Shown here piece after piece: positions 16,774-25,914 of a DNA stretch of 42,624 nt. This DNA is from JAAXQD01 sp032126435 (GTDB taxonomy: Bacteria > Desulfobacterota > Desulfobacteria > Desulfobacterales > UBA11574): contig JAQBBE010000313.1 in NCBI GenBank assembly GCA_032126435.1, forward strand, positions 1-42,624. Direction: 5' to 3'. Made by a program: the position numbers and the translations under genes. Positions within the stretch are counted from its first letter, which is position 1. The number at the start of each line of letters is the position of its first letter. Under the pieces are notes generated by a model that did no database searches, had not been told where the DNA came from, and saw only the letters and a program-made list of their open reading frames with translations.

Positions 16774-19203
16774 CTAATCGATGACATCCCTAATTTTACG
16801 AGACAGTTGTTTTATGTTAAAAGGTTTCTGAATAAAGCCATTACACCCCCGATCCATTATTTCAGAAGCCTGACCATCGATACTATAGCCGCTGGAGAGG
16901 AGAATTTTGATTTCAGGGTTTATTTTTCTGAGTCTGTCGTAAGTCTCCCCACCTCCCAGATCAGGCATGATCATGTCCAATATGACCAAAATGATTTCAT
17001 CTTGATGGACCCGATAGACTTCGATGGCATCGGTACCGCTTCTGGCCGATAGGACGCTGTAGCCAAGGTTTTCAAGAATCTGGCTGCCAACATCAATGAT
17101 CATCTCTTCATCATCAACAAGCAGTACGGTTCCAACGCCTTTTAGCGTTTTTTGATTCAAGGGTTTAGTTTTTACGATATTTTTGTCAGAAGCCGGAAGA
17201 AAGACATTAAACGTCGTCCCTTTATTAAGGATGCTGTCTGCGTTAATGATACCGCCGTGATTTTTGATGATACCATAAGCAGAGGCAAGGCCGAGACCTG
17301 TACCTCTGCCCATATCCTTTGTGGTGAAAAACGGGTCGAATATCCGTTTTATGGTTTTTTCATCCATACCTATTCCCGTATCCGCAATAGATATTTTCAC
17401 ATAATCTCCGGCTTGGACGGAAAAATGTCGGGTATAGCTGTCATCAAGTGTGACGTTTTCTGTTTGAAGATATAGCTCTCCGCCTCCTGGCATCGCTTGA
17501 CCGGCGTTCACATAGAGATTCAACAACACCTGCTCCACCTGATTCGGATCAGCCTCCACCGGCCATATATTTTTTTGAAATTTTTGATGAATTCTGATCT
17601 CCTTTTTTGTTCGACTGAACATCTCTGAGCTTTGTCGGACCACATCATTGGCATCAATGGATTTTACTTCATATTTTCCCCCTTTTGCGAACCCTAAAAG
17701 CTGCTTTGTAAGATCTGCACCGCTCTGAACGTATTTCTCGATATTTTGTAATTTTTCATAATGCGGATGATTGGGATCCAGATCAAAAGTCATGAGAGAT
17801 GCGTTCCCCAAGATTCCCATAAGCAAGTTGTTATAGTCATGTGCAATACCACCGGCCAAGGTGCCGATGGCCTCCATCTTTTGTACTTGTTGGATTTGAG
17901 CCTCCAGCTTTTTCTGTTCATAAATATTTCGCAAATTAACCACGCTACCCACAGGATTTCCGTCGTGATCATGATAAATAGCGCCGCTGATGCTTACAGG
18001 GACAATATCTCCAGCTTTAGTGTACCGGAACGTTTCAATGCCCGACAGATTTTCTCCGGCGAGCACTTTCTCTATCATTTCAATGGTTTCAGGCCAATTT
18101 TCTTCAGGAACAAACATGTCCATTTTCTTGCCCAAACATTCCTCTAAGGTCCATCCAAAAACCTTCGTAAATGTTGGGTTTAAATAAGTTACCTTCCTTT
18201 CCATGTCACAAACGATTACAGAATCAGGGTTTGCTTCTAGAACGGTCCGATATTTATTTTCACTCTCACGAAGGGCCGCTTCAGTCTGTTTGCGGATGGA
18301 AATCTCCTGACGTGCTTTTTCGTAGAGTCGAGCGTTCTCAATTGCGATGGCCGCTGATCCTGCAAGGGACTCCATTAAGGCGAGATGGTTTTTATCGAAT
18401 CGCCCGGTTTCTGTATCCACCACTTGGAGCACGCCGATGACATCTCCCTTGACATGTAAAGGGACTGTGAGGATGGACTGCATATTCTTTCCGATGACCT
18501 GATCCACTTCCTTATAATGCCGCTCATCAGAATATGTGTCTGGAGCAATCGAGCTTTCACCGTGGCGCACCACCCATCCGGCCAGACCTTCTCCAGGTGC
18601 CAATCGCCAACCGCGCAAAGTTTCGCCATAATCGCCGGTGGCCTGCTCGCAGACCAGTTCCCCGGTGTCTCGATCGATCAACCATATTGAGCTGCCGACC
18701 ACGCCCATCAATCGGCGGACTTCTTCCAAAACACTAACGATAACCTGATCCAAATTTAGGCTTGAATTAAATGCCTGGCGTGTCTGGGTGTGCAACCGCT
18801 GCTCGCGGTTGCGCAATCGGATGATTTCCCTCGCCCGTTCCTGTTCGGTAATATCACTTAAAATAACGACCCGTGTATCTTCTTCCTTATCCCAAGATAA
18901 TATTTTTATTTTAACCAGATATTCGTTCAGAGCCAGAGGAAAATCGACCGTCACGGTTTCCAATTTTTCCCTGGGCGTTTTTAAAAGGTCTGCCACGCTT
19001 TGACCCGCATCTCCTGAAAAAAGCTGGGTAAAAATTGACCCTAACAGTTTTTTCTTAGGAGTATTGCACAAAGAAATTGCCGCGGGATTGGCAAAAACAA
19101 TTTTTCCTTTAGAGGTTATTTCTAAAATTCCTTCTGACATTGCCTCCAATATAATATGAAATTTTTTCTTAACGGTCGGCAGTTCCTTGGTTATTTTCTC
19201 CAT
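16774..19203 (-). CDS. PAS-GAF-PAS hybrid sensor histidine kinase with receiver
   Basis: The 809-residue product is a cytoplasmic hybrid sensor kinase; no membrane segments are seen. Domains in order: PAS (about 13-120), GAF (148-291), PAS (312-430), HisKA with the phosphorylation site GGIAHDYNN (His455), HATPase with N box N566 and DTGIGMD (608-614), then a receiver domain (691-809) with acidic pocket DD697/698, phosphoacceptor D743 and K793. Because it ends in its own receiver, the output partner must be another protein. No response regulator or phosphotransfer protein is beside it. Its 3' end converges on the glycerate kinase gene with 48 nt between. The signal is unknown; PAS and GAF domains in this lineage often sense redox state, but no heme or Fe-S ligand pattern is evident here. 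Confidence 0.95.
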   Translation of the reverse strand: MEKITKELPTVKKKFHIILEAMSEGILEITSKGKIVFANPAAISLCNTPKKKLLGSIFTQLFSGDAGQSVADLLKTPREKLETVTVDFPLALNEYLVKIKILSWDKEEDTRVVILSDITEQERAREIIRLRNREQRLHTQTRQAFNSSLNLDQVIVSVLEEVRRLMGVVGSSIWLIDRDTGELVCEQATGDYGETLRGWRLAPGEGLAGWVVRHGESSIAPDTYSDERHYKEVDQVIGKNMQSILTVPLHVKGDVIGVLQVVDTETGRFDKNHLALMESLAGSAAIAIENARLYEKARQEISIRKQTEAALRESENKYRTVLEANPDSVIVCDMERKVTYLNPTFTKVFGWTLEECLGKKMDMFVPEENWPETIEMIEKVLAGENLSGIETFRYTKAGDIVPVSISGAIYHDHDGNPVGSVVNLRNIYEQKKLEAQIQQVQKMEAIGTLAGGIAHDYNNLLMGILGNASLMTFDLDPNHPHYEKLQNIEKYVQSGADLTKQLLGFAKGGKYEVKSIDANDVVRQSSEMFSRTKKEIRIHQKFQKNIWPVEADPNQVEQVLLNLYVNAGQAMPGGGELYLQTENVTLDDSYTRHFSVQAGDYVKISIADTGIGMDEKTIKRIFDPFFTTKDMGRGTGLGLASAYGIIKNHGGIINADSILNKGTTFNVFLPASDKNIVKTKPLNQKTLKGVGTVLLVDDEEMIIDVGSQILENLGYSVLSARSGTDAIEVYRVHQDEIILVILDMIMPDLGGGETYDRLRKINPEIKILLSSGYSIDGQASEIMDRGCNGFIQKPFNIKQLSRKIRDVID

Positions 19204-19235
19204 AAGATCCTTACCTTTTGAAGCATGCCCAGCTT

Positions 19236-19329
19236 TTTGACAAACTCGTAAAAAGTCTTTGGTGAGCGATATCTGATCATTCTCAAATGGTCACTGAGCG
19301 AGCAAAACGGACTTTTTACGAGACCATCA
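19236..19329. repeat. Full copy of the CTCGTAAAAAGTC palindromic repeat
   Basis: CTCGTAAAAAGTC (19245-19257) is matched by its exact inverse GACTTTTTACGAG (19310-19322), 52 nt apart. Diverged copies occur at 19493-19561 (whole), 5657-5690 (left arm) and 40010-40057 (right arm). It lies in the 530-bp gap 19204-19733 upstream of dtd, which holds no gene I can support. Confidence 0.75.
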
Positions 19330-19492
19330 GTTTTTTAAATTTAGGATATTTTGTTCTTAAAAAAAAGAGAGATTGTGAGAATCATAAAATAATAATCTTC
19401 ATTAAATCAAGTCTCAAGTTATACAATCCCTTCGAGACGCTCCGATACGCGGGTTCGCCGCTTTGAAATTAGGGGATTTCTGTACAATCAAC

Positions 19493-19561
19493 TTTGACGG
19501 CTTTGTAAAAAATCTTTTGTGAGCGACATCTATCAAAATCAGACTTTTTTCGAGTTCATCA
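19493..19561. repeat. Second, shortened copy of the palindromic repeat
   Basis: TTTGACGGCTTTGTAAAAAA followed by TCTTTTGTGAGCGACATCT parallels the left part of the copy at 19236. AAAATCAGACTTTTTTCGAG parallels its right arm, with an internal deletion. Nearby, TCCGATACGC occurs twice (19442-19451 and 19571-19580), a further short direct repeat. Confidence 0.55.
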
Positions 19562-19733
19562 ACTTTGGTATCCGATACGCCGGCAGCGAACGTTTTAAAA
19601 AAGGCAATTCTAAATCGTTTTTTTGGAAAAATGCTTGAATAATGTGTCTTAGGGGAATAGGATCAAAACAAAAACACCCGGGTAAAACCTCCTTTATTTC
19701 CAACAAATTGTAGGTTTTCGGAGATGTTTAAAT

Positions 19734-20174
19734 ATGCGTGCCGTAATACAAAGGGTTAAATCCAGTTCTGTAACCGTCGAAAATGAAAGGGTCGCAAAAA
19801 TCGGCAAAGGTCTTTTGGTTCTTTTAGGGATTGCAAAAGCCGATAATACCGATGATGCCGAATACCTTGCAGACAAGATCGTGAATTTAAGAATTTTTGA
19901 AGATGAAAATCGCAAAATGAACCGTTCTTTGGTGGATACCGGCGGCGAAATGCTGGTTGTCTCCCAGTTCACCTTGCTGGGAGATTGCAAAAAAGGCCGA
20001 CGCCCCTCTTTCGTTCAAGCCGCAGCTCCGGATCATGCTACCGGACTGTACCAGATATTTGTTGAACAGGTCCGCCAGAAGGGCGTTACTGTGAAAACCG
20101 GTCGATTTCGAGCCATGATGGATGTATCTTTGATCAACGACGGGCCGGTGACCCTTATTGTGGACAGCAGGTAG
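19734..20174 (+). CDS. dtd: D-aminoacyl-tRNA deacylase
   Basis: The 146-residue enzyme removes D-amino acids wrongly attached to tRNA, and glycine from tRNA-Ala, as a homodimer in the cytoplasm. Family hallmarks are complete: MRAVIQRVKSSSVTVE at the start, SQFTLLGDCKKGRRPSF in the middle and NDGPVTLIVDS at the end, with the catalytic SQFTLL and GPVT loops. Length is normal. CGGAGA about nine nt before ATG supports the start. It precedes dacB, in the same direction, with 84 nt between; both deal with D-amino-acid chemistry, though this pairing may be chance. Confidence 0.97.
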   Translation: MRAVIQRVKSSSVTVENERVAKIGKGLLVLLGIAKADNTDDAEYLADKIVNLRIFEDENRKMNRSLVDTGGEMLVVSQFTLLGDCKKGRRPSFVQAAAPDHATGLYQIFVEQVRQKGVTVKTGRFRAMMDVSLINDGPVTLIVDSR

Positions 20175-20258
20175 ATTCCTTCGGGCTTGCGCCCGTGGTC
20201 CTCTGTTAATTTTGGGCAAAAACCCGTCATAAAGTAACCGTCATAAAAAATCTACTCC

Positions 20259-21500
20259 ATGCATTTGTCGTCAAAATCAAAACCATCCTTTACAGCCGCC
20301 ACATGCCGGTTTCTTCTTCTTTTTTGTCTATTGAATTTCGGGACAGCCCAACATCTTTATGCCGAAAAACTCGCTGATCTAAATCCTTTTATCGGAGATC
20401 GGGATGCAATTCTGGTTGCGGATCCCCAAGGACGGATTGTTTTTTCAAAAAATGCCGACCTTCAGCTTGTCCCGGCATCGACCCTGAAAATATTTACGGC
20501 GCTTGTGGCCCTCCATTATCTGGGTCCGGATTACAGATTTGTCACCGAGTTTTATCAAGATCATCATTCAAATCTGAAAGTAAAAGGATATGGAGACCCC
20601 CTTCTCATTTCAGAAGCTTTGGCGGGAATTGCACTCGATCTCACATCCATACCGGATATTGAATTTAATCATATTAACGATATAGTTCTCGATGATTCAT
20701 ACTTTAAAACCCCCATCGCGATCCCCGGGGTTAATTTGTCAAATGAACCCTACGACGCCCCCATCGGCGCGCTGTGTGTAAATTTCAACACAGTCAATTT
20801 CAAGCGCAACCCTAACGGCATTTTTGTCAGTGCCGAGCCCCAAACGCCCCTATTGCCGTATGTTCAAGAAAGAATCGATGTCTCTCATTTGGATCACGGC
20901 AGAATTCTACTTTCCTCACAAAGAAATGAAAACACACTTTATTCGGGTCATCTTCTTCTATATTTTTTAAAAAAAGAAGCGATACAGTTCGACGGTAGAA
21001 TAAGAACAGGAAAGGTTCAAAAAGACAATGACAAACTCATCTTCAGATATGTTTCCAGTTTTTCATTGATGCAAGTCATATCAAAACTTTTCGAATATTC
21101 AAATAACTTTATGGCCAATCAGTTGCTCATCACGTGCGGTGCAAAAGCATACGGGCCTCCGGGAACCCTGGAAAATGGAGTTCAGGCAGCATCAGCATAT
21201 GCGAAAAACATTCTTAAAATCGATAAGTTCCGGCTTGTGGAAGGTTCAGGGATATCGAGAAAAAACCGGATGTCAGCGGAAAGTTTTTACAAAATACTCA
21301 CAGTTTTTGCGCCCTATCATTTTCTCATGCGCAAAATGGGGAAAGCTTTCTATAAAACGGGAACTCTCAGAGGGATCAATACACGGGCCGGTTATATAGA
21401 AAATAAAGAAGGAAAGTTGTATTCATTTGTTGTGCTGATAAATACCCCGGGGAAGTCGCCGAAACCAATTATGGATATACTCTTGCGCAATCTGGATTAA
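20259..21500 (+). CDS. dacB: PBP4-type D-Ala-D-Ala carboxypeptidase (S13)
   Basis: The 413-residue product is a peptidase family S13 enzyme (PBP4/DacB), a periplasmic D-alanyl-D-alanine carboxypeptidase/endopeptidase that trims and opens peptidoglycan cross-links. A signal peptide is likely: hydrophobic RFLLLFCLLNFGTA, cut near LYAEKL. The three penicillin-binding motifs are visible: SxxK (PASTLKIF, Ser74/Lys77), SxN (EYSNNFMANQ) and KTG (YKTGTLRG). It is on the short side for the family. The gene ends in a 4-bp convergent overlap with folE2, which leaves no room for a terminator between them. Confidence 0.95.
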   Translation: MHLSSKSKPSFTAATCRFLLLFCLLNFGTAQHLYAEKLADLNPFIGDRDAILVADPQGRIVFSKNADLQLVPASTLKIFTALVALHYLGPDYRFVTEFYQDHHSNLKVKGYGDPLLISEALAGIALDLTSIPDIEFNHINDIVLDDSYFKTPIAIPGVNLSNEPYDAPIGALCVNFNTVNFKRNPNGIFVSAEPQTPLLPYVQERIDVSHLDHGRILLSSQRNENTLYSGHLLLYFLKKEAIQFDGRIRTGKVQKDNDKLIFRYVSSFSLMQVISKLFEYSNNFMANQLLITCGAKAYGPPGTLENGVQAASAYAKNILKIDKFRLVEGSGISRKNRMSAESFYKILTVFAPYHFLMRKMGKAFYKTGTLRGINTRAGYIENKEGKLYSFVVLINTPGKSPKPIMDILLRNLD

Positions 21501-22282
21501 AAAATTGGTGCCTTCCCGCTGGTAATTGAAGCATATGCACTGTGGTTATGGATCGACTCAAAATTTTCCGCACTCACGGAAAACCAGGTTATGTTGCTGT
21601 CCTGTTTCAGCTTTTCAGCAACGTCTCTGACGATATCTTCAACAAATTTAGGGTTATTGTAGCCTGTTTCCGTCACATGTTTCTCATCGATACGTTTGAG
21701 GACAGAGTATACTTCGCATGAAGCAGCCCCCTCTACCAGCTCAATCATATCTTCGATCCAGATAAATTTTTTAAACCGGGTGCTGAGCATGACTTGACCG
21801 CGTTGATTATGGGCGCCTACATCACTGATTTCTTTTGAACATGGACAGACGGAAGATATCGGAACAACGACCACGGATACGAGATCGATCTTGCCGCCGG
21901 GGTCGCTTGAGCCCAAAAAACTGCACACGTAGTCCATCAGACCGAGGGATTTGCTGATGGGGGATTTTTTTTCAATAAAATAGGGAAATGTTACTTCGAT
22001 GTTGGCCGAAGCTGCATTTAAATATTTTTTCATCTCTTCAAGAATAACGGCAATTTTCTTTAAAGATACCTCCGGACGAAACAAATGCAGCATTTCCACA
22101 AAACGGCTCATGTGAGTCCCTTTGTAGTTGTGGGGTAAATCGACATACATGTTTATGGAAGCAACGGTGTGCTGAAAGTTGTTTTTCCGGTCGAGCACTG
22201 TTATGGGATATTTAAGATTCTTAATGCCGACTTTGTCGATTGGAATGTTGCGATGATCGAATTGATTTTGGATGTCTTTCAT
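21497..22282 (-). CDS. folE2: GTP cyclohydrolase FolE2 (type IB)
   Basis: The 261-residue product is the zinc/manganese-flexible GTP cyclohydrolase IB, which opens GTP to dihydroneopterin triphosphate for folate and queuosine synthesis. The active-site region SVCPCSKEISDVGAHNQRG (Cys146, Cys148, His158) is the family mark, and GTHMSRFVEMLH also fits. It replaces folE functionally where present; no folE was seen here. It is the last gene of the psd-to-folE2 run, overlaps ttcA by 4 nt (ATGA) and ends overlapping the convergent dacB. Regulation by zinc limitation is known for some bacterial folE2 genes, but no such site is visible and its position in a general operon argues for constitutive expression. 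Confidence 0.96.
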   Translation of the reverse strand: MKDIQNQFDHRNIPIDKVGIKNLKYPITVLDRKNNFQHTVASINMYVDLPHNYKGTHMSRFVEMLHLFRPEVSLKKIAVILEEMKKYLNAASANIEVTFPYFIEKKSPISKSLGLMDYVCSFLGSSDPGGKIDLVSVVVVPISSVCPCSKEISDVGAHNQRGQVMLSTRFKKFIWIEDMIELVEGAASCEVYSVLKRIDEKHVTETGYNNPKFVEDIVRDVAEKLKQDSNITWFSVSAENFESIHNHSAYASITSGKAPIF

Positions 22283-23010
22283 TTTAACAAATAATCTGTC
22301 TTCACATGGCTCATGGCTCTGAAAATATTCCCTTTAACTTTTCTGTTGCTCCTGTAAAGCTGCTGTAATAGCTGCTTAATTTCCTGCCGTTTGGATACTT
22401 TTGCACTCGGACATGGATTGATTAAATCCGGACAACCTTTCTCTTTTGCAAATCGTCTTATAACATCTTCGTCAACAAAAGCAAGGGGCCTTATCAATGT
22501 AAATCTTTCCTGGAAAAAAGACTGAGAGGGCAGCATCGTACTGATCTCTCCGGCATAGCATATATTCATAAACAAAGTCTCGATGATATCGTCTTTGTTG
22601 TGCCCCAGAGCCACCTTGTTGCATCCGAGTTCATCCGCAATTTCAAAAAGGCGTTTTCTGCGCAACCTGGAACATAAAAAACACGGATTTTCACGATTTT
22701 GAGAGCTATGGGCCAAAATTCCGTAATCCGTATGCTCAATTTTAAGTTCAAGGCCTGTTCCATCCCAATATTCGGCCAGGGGTTCACTGAAACCTTCCTC
22801 AAATCCGGGATCGATATACACTGCAGACAGTTCATATTTTATGGGGATGCGCTCCAGTCGTTCATTTAACATCCACATCAGAGTGAAACTGTCTTTGCCT
22901 CCTGAAAGCCCGACTAAAATTCGATCCCCATCAGAGATCATATCATACCGGTGTAACGCCTTCCCAATATTCCTTTTTAGCACCTTGTAGGCATAGCTGT
23001 ACTTTGGCAA
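22279..23010 (-). CDS. ttcA: TtcA-type tRNA 2-thiolation enzyme
   Basis: The 243-residue product is an ATP-pyrophosphatase of the TtcA/TtuA group, which makes 2-thiocytidine at position 32 of some tRNAs using an iron-sulfur cluster. The PP-loop is SGGKDSFTL (residues 36-44). Cysteines are placed as in TtcA: C110-FL-C113, with C193 and C200 in GCPDLINPCPSAK. The segment LGHNKDDIIETL is the family's second motif. It is shorter than E. coli TtcA (about 310), as in many non-gamma-proteobacteria, so an assignment to the wider TtcA family is safer than an exact substrate. It follows rpoZ by 18 nt and overlaps folE2. Confidence 0.9.
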   Translation of the reverse strand: MPKYSYAYKVLKRNIGKALHRYDMISDGDRILVGLSGGKDSFTLMWMLNERLERIPIKYELSAVYIDPGFEEGFSEPLAEYWDGTGLELKIEHTDYGILAHSSQNRENPCFLCSRLRRKRLFEIADELGCNKVALGHNKDDIIETLFMNICYAGEISTMLPSQSFFQERFTLIRPLAFVDEDVIRRFAKEKGCPDLINPCPSAKVSKRQEIKQLLQQLYRSNRKVKGNIFRAMSHVKTDYLLK

Positions 23011-23028
23011 AAGAAAAGTGTCGGCCTC

Positions 23029-23262
23029 CTATAGATTTTCTTCTATTTCTACGAGTTCCTGTTTTTTTTCTTCTTTTTCTTTAATTGTGATCTTTCCCGC
23101 AGCGACTTCGCGCAGGGCGACTACGATATCTTCGTTCTTCGGTGAACTTACCAGGTATTCAGATCCTTCACGGATCTGCCTTACACGCTTGGACGCCATG
23201 TTGACCAGTAAAAACCGGTTTTTTACCCTTTTCAAGCAATCTTCTATGGTTATACGCGCCAT
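23029..23262 (-). CDS. rpoZ: RNA polymerase omega subunit
   Basis: The 77-residue product is the omega subunit that helps assemble RNA polymerase. MARITIEDCLKRVKNRFLLV and the ASKRVRQIREG and ALREVAAGKI blocks are the family core. The remaining C-terminal tail is acidic and lysine-rich, as is common. GGAGGTTTTTC before the ATG is a good ribosome binding site. In many bacteria rpoZ pairs with gmk and spoT; here it sits instead between greA (64 nt) and ttcA (18 nt), which is an unusual but transcription-themed setting. Confidence 0.95.
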   Translation of the reverse strand: MARITIEDCLKRVKNRFLLVNMASKRVRQIREGSEYLVSSPKNEDIVVALREVAAGKITIKEKEEKKQELVEIEENL

Positions 23263-23326
23263 GAAAAACCTCCGTTAATATGTATATCATTAATCATTTT
23301 AAAATGTTTGATAATAAATGGTCAAT

Positions 23327-23794
23327 TTACAATATTTCTACCAGTTCATAGTATCTTTTTCCACCTGGAGCTTCCAAAGAAATTTCGTCTCCAGGTTTTT
23401 TGCCTATTACGGCTTTCCCCAAGGGTGAAGACACAGAAATGCGTCCTTCCTCAATATTCGCCTCGTCAGGTCCCACAAGCTGATATTTAACATTTTCCCC
23501 GGTATCGGTATTTTCAAGCATTACAGAACTGGCAAATAAAGCGCGATCCTTTGGAAGTTTTTGAGGATCGATGATATCTGCTCTGGATAGCTTGTATGCC
23601 AATTCATTTAACCGCGCCTCAATAAATGCCTGTCTGTCTTTGGCAGCTTCAAACTCTGCGTTTTCACTGATATCTCCGTGAGCACGGGCCTCTTCGATTG
23701 ACTTTATATTCCTGGGACGTTCAACTCTTTTAAGATAATCCAGTTCTTTCTTCAGGGCCTGATAGCCCTCTTTTGTAATGGGTACGCGTTCCAA
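23327..23794 (-). CDS. greA: Transcription elongation factor GreA
   Basis: The 155-residue factor rescues backtracked RNA polymerase by stimulating transcript cleavage through the secondary channel. The N-terminal coiled coil carries the acidic tip ARAHGDISENAEFEAAKDRQ, equivalent to the GDLSENAEY of E. coli GreA. The C-terminal FKBP-like domain shows VSSPLGKAVIGKKPGDEI. Length is normal. It is read after asd with 11 nt between and precedes rpoZ by 64 nt, so it is part of the long psd operon. Confidence 0.97.
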   Translation of the reverse strand: MERVPITKEGYQALKKELDYLKRVERPRNIKSIEEARAHGDISENAEFEAAKDRQAFIEARLNELAYKLSRADIIDPQKLPKDRALFASSVMLENTDTGENVKYQLVGPDEANIEEGRISVSSPLGKAVIGKKPGDEISLEAPGGKRYYELVEIL

Positions 23795-23805
23795 TTCTAA
23801 ACTCC

Positions 23806-24828
23806 CTATAAATAGTCCTTTGCCAAGATTTCTGCAATCTGAACCGCATTTGTTGCAGCGCCCTTTCTGATATTATCGGCCACAACCCACATATTGATGC
23901 CGTTTGAAATCGACTCATCCTCACGGATACGACCCACAAGTGTCAAGTCCTGGCCGGCAGCATCAATGGCAAGAGGATAAATGTTGTTGTGCGGATCATC
24001 AACGACTTTAACTCCGGAAGTTACTTCCAGCAAAGCTCTCACCTCTTCTGCAGAAACATGTTCAATGGTTTCAATGTTAATCGATTCTGAATGACCGAAA
24101 AATACCGGCACACGAACGGTGGTTGCTGTAACCCCTATGGTATCGTCTTCCAGAATCTTTCTCGTTTCATGGAGCATTTTCATTTCTTCTTTGGTATAGC
24201 CGTTCTCCAGAAACACATCGATGTGGGGAATGCAGTTAAAAGCGATGGGGTGTGGGTAAACCTCCGTTTTATACGATTTGAAATTGAGAATCGAGCGGGT
24301 CTGAGCATCGAGTTCATCAATCGCCTTTTTCCCGGTTCCTGAAACAGCCTGATATGTTGAAACCACAATCCGTTTTATCCCATATTTCTTGTGCAATGGA
24401 TGTAATGGAACAACCATCTGGATGGTCGAACAGTTCGGATTTGCGATGATACCTTTATGGGTGTATTGTGCAATTGCATGGGGATTCACTTCGGGAACCA
24501 CCAGGGGAACTTTGGGATCCATCCGCCACGCGCTTGAATTGTCAACAACCACGCATCCGTCCCGGGCCGCAAAAGGAGCAAATTTTTCACTGGTACCGCC
24601 ACCGGCCGAAAAAAGGGCGATATCGAAACCTTTAAAAGAATCCTCTTTCAATTCCTCAACATCAATGGCATTGCCCTTGTAATCAAGCTTACGCCCGACA
24701 GAACGCCGGGATGCTAAAAATTTAATAGACTTAACCGGGAAATTCCTTTCTTCCAGGCAGGTTATCATCTGATTTCCCACAGCACCTGTCGCACCCGCAA
24801 TGGCGACATTAAATTTTTTATTCGACAT
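23806..24828 (-). CDS. asd: Aspartate-semialdehyde dehydrogenase
   Basis: The 340-residue enzyme reduces aspartyl phosphate to aspartate semialdehyde, the branch point for lysine/diaminopimelate, threonine and methionine. The NADP-binding start MSNKKFNVAIAGATGAVG fixes the N terminus; another 38 open codons upstream overlap leuB and are not Asd-like. Catalytic Cys133 lies in ANPNCSTIQMV; VVDNSSAWRMD and the substrate loop around HPIAFNCIPHIDVF are also typical. The first 11 nt overlap the end of leuB in another frame, showing translational coupling. Diaminopimelate made from this pathway feeds the cell wall. Confidence 0.97.
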   Translation of the reverse strand: MSNKKFNVAIAGATGAVGNQMITCLEERNFPVKSIKFLASRRSVGRKLDYKGNAIDVEELKEDSFKGFDIALFSAGGGTSEKFAPFAARDGCVVVDNSSAWRMDPKVPLVVPEVNPHAIAQYTHKGIIANPNCSTIQMVVPLHPLHKKYGIKRIVVSTYQAVSGTGKKAIDELDAQTRSILNFKSYKTEVYPHPIAFNCIPHIDVFLENGYTKEEMKMLHETRKILEDDTIGVTATTVRVPVFFGHSESINIETIEHVSAEEVRALLEVTSGVKVVDDPHNNIYPLAIDAAGQDLTLVGRIREDESISNGINMWVVADNIRKGAATNAVQIAEILAKDYL

Positions 24829-25900
24829 GGTCGGCCTTCCCAATAATATAATCTGCCACAAGATCTCCAACTTCTTGTGTCGTATACCCCATTTTCCCTG
24901 CGGCAACATCTTTGAGGTCATCCCGCAGCACTTTAATAACACCCGCTTCTATCAAGGATGAAGCCGTTAACTCACCCAGGGTCTCCAGCATAATCTGAGC
25001 CGAGGAAATGGCGGCAATTGGGTTAATGATCTGTTTGCCGGTATATTTTGGAGCAGACCCACCGATGGGTTCAAACATTGAAATTCCTTCAGGGTTGATG
25101 TTGGCTCCGGCGGCAATTCCCATCCCCCCCTGAATCATGGCACCCAGGTCGGTTATTATATCTCCAAACATATTATCCGTAACGATAACATCGAACCACT
25201 CCGGGTTTTTCACCATCCACATGCAGATAGCATCAACGTGTGCATAATCTGTCTCGATATCAGGGTACTCCTCTGCAATTTCATTAAAAGTACGCTCCCA
25301 TAAATCAAATGCAAAGGTCAATACATTGGTTTTTCCGCAAAGCGTCAGCTTTTTTCGCTTGTTTCTTTTTCTGCAATATTCAAAAGCATATCGGATGCAG
25401 CGTTCCACGCCTTTGCGGGTATTTATCGATTCTTGGATTGCGACTTCATCCGGCGTGCCCCATTTTAAACATCCACCAGCTCCTACATAAAGACCTTCAG
25501 TGTTTTCCCGGACCACAACAAAGTCTATGTCTTTCGGCCCCTTGCCTTTTATCGGCGTCTCCACGCCCTCATAGAGTTTAACCGGTCTCAAATTGATATA
25601 CTGGTCAAAATAAAACCTGAGTTTTAAAAGAATACCTTTTTCAAGAATGCCCGGTTTTACATCAGGATGCCCAATGGCACCCAAATATATTGCGTCTGTT
25701 TTAGACAATGATTCCAGAATTTTATCAGGAAGAATCTCTCCTGAAGCCATATAGTGCTCCCCGCCCAAATCATAATGGTTAAAATTCAGGCTGAAACCGA
25801 TTTTTTCGGATACGGTTTTGAGAATTTTGATACCTTCTGCAACAACTTCCGGTCCTGTTCCATCACCCGGAATTACGGAAATGTTATAATTTTTTGACAT
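24818..25900 (-). CDS. leuB: 3-isopropylmalate dehydrogenase family protein
   Basis: The 360-residue product is a beta-decarboxylating dehydrogenase, most likely LeuB, third enzyme of leucine synthesis. ISVIPGDGTGPEVVAEG, RENTEGLYVG and DNMFGDIITDLGAMIQGGMG with PIGGSAPKYTGK are the family motifs (NAD and metal/substrate sites). Close relatives act on isocitrate, homoisocitrate or tartrate, and the sequence alone does not exclude these; position next to asd favours amino-acid synthesis. leuA, leuC and leuD are not in the window. It lies 14 nt after pssA and overlaps asd by 11 nt. Confidence 0.88.
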   Translation of the reverse strand: MSKNYNISVIPGDGTGPEVVAEGIKILKTVSEKIGFSLNFNHYDLGGEHYMASGEILPDKILESLSKTDAIYLGAIGHPDVKPGILEKGILLKLRFYFDQYINLRPVKLYEGVETPIKGKGPKDIDFVVVRENTEGLYVGAGGCLKWGTPDEVAIQESINTRKGVERCIRYAFEYCRKRNKRKKLTLCGKTNVLTFAFDLWERTFNEIAEEYPDIETDYAHVDAICMWMVKNPEWFDVIVTDNMFGDIITDLGAMIQGGMGIAAGANINPEGISMFEPIGGSAPKYTGKQIINPIAAISSAQIMLETLGELTASSLIEAGVIKVLRDDLKDVAAGKMGYTTQEVGDLVADYIIGKADHVE

Positions 25901-25914
25901 AATGATAAATCCAA

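Noticed and set aside
19734..21500. D-amino-acid operon of dtd and dacB as a functional system
   Set aside because: The 84-nt gap and different cellular locations give no evidence beyond adjacency.
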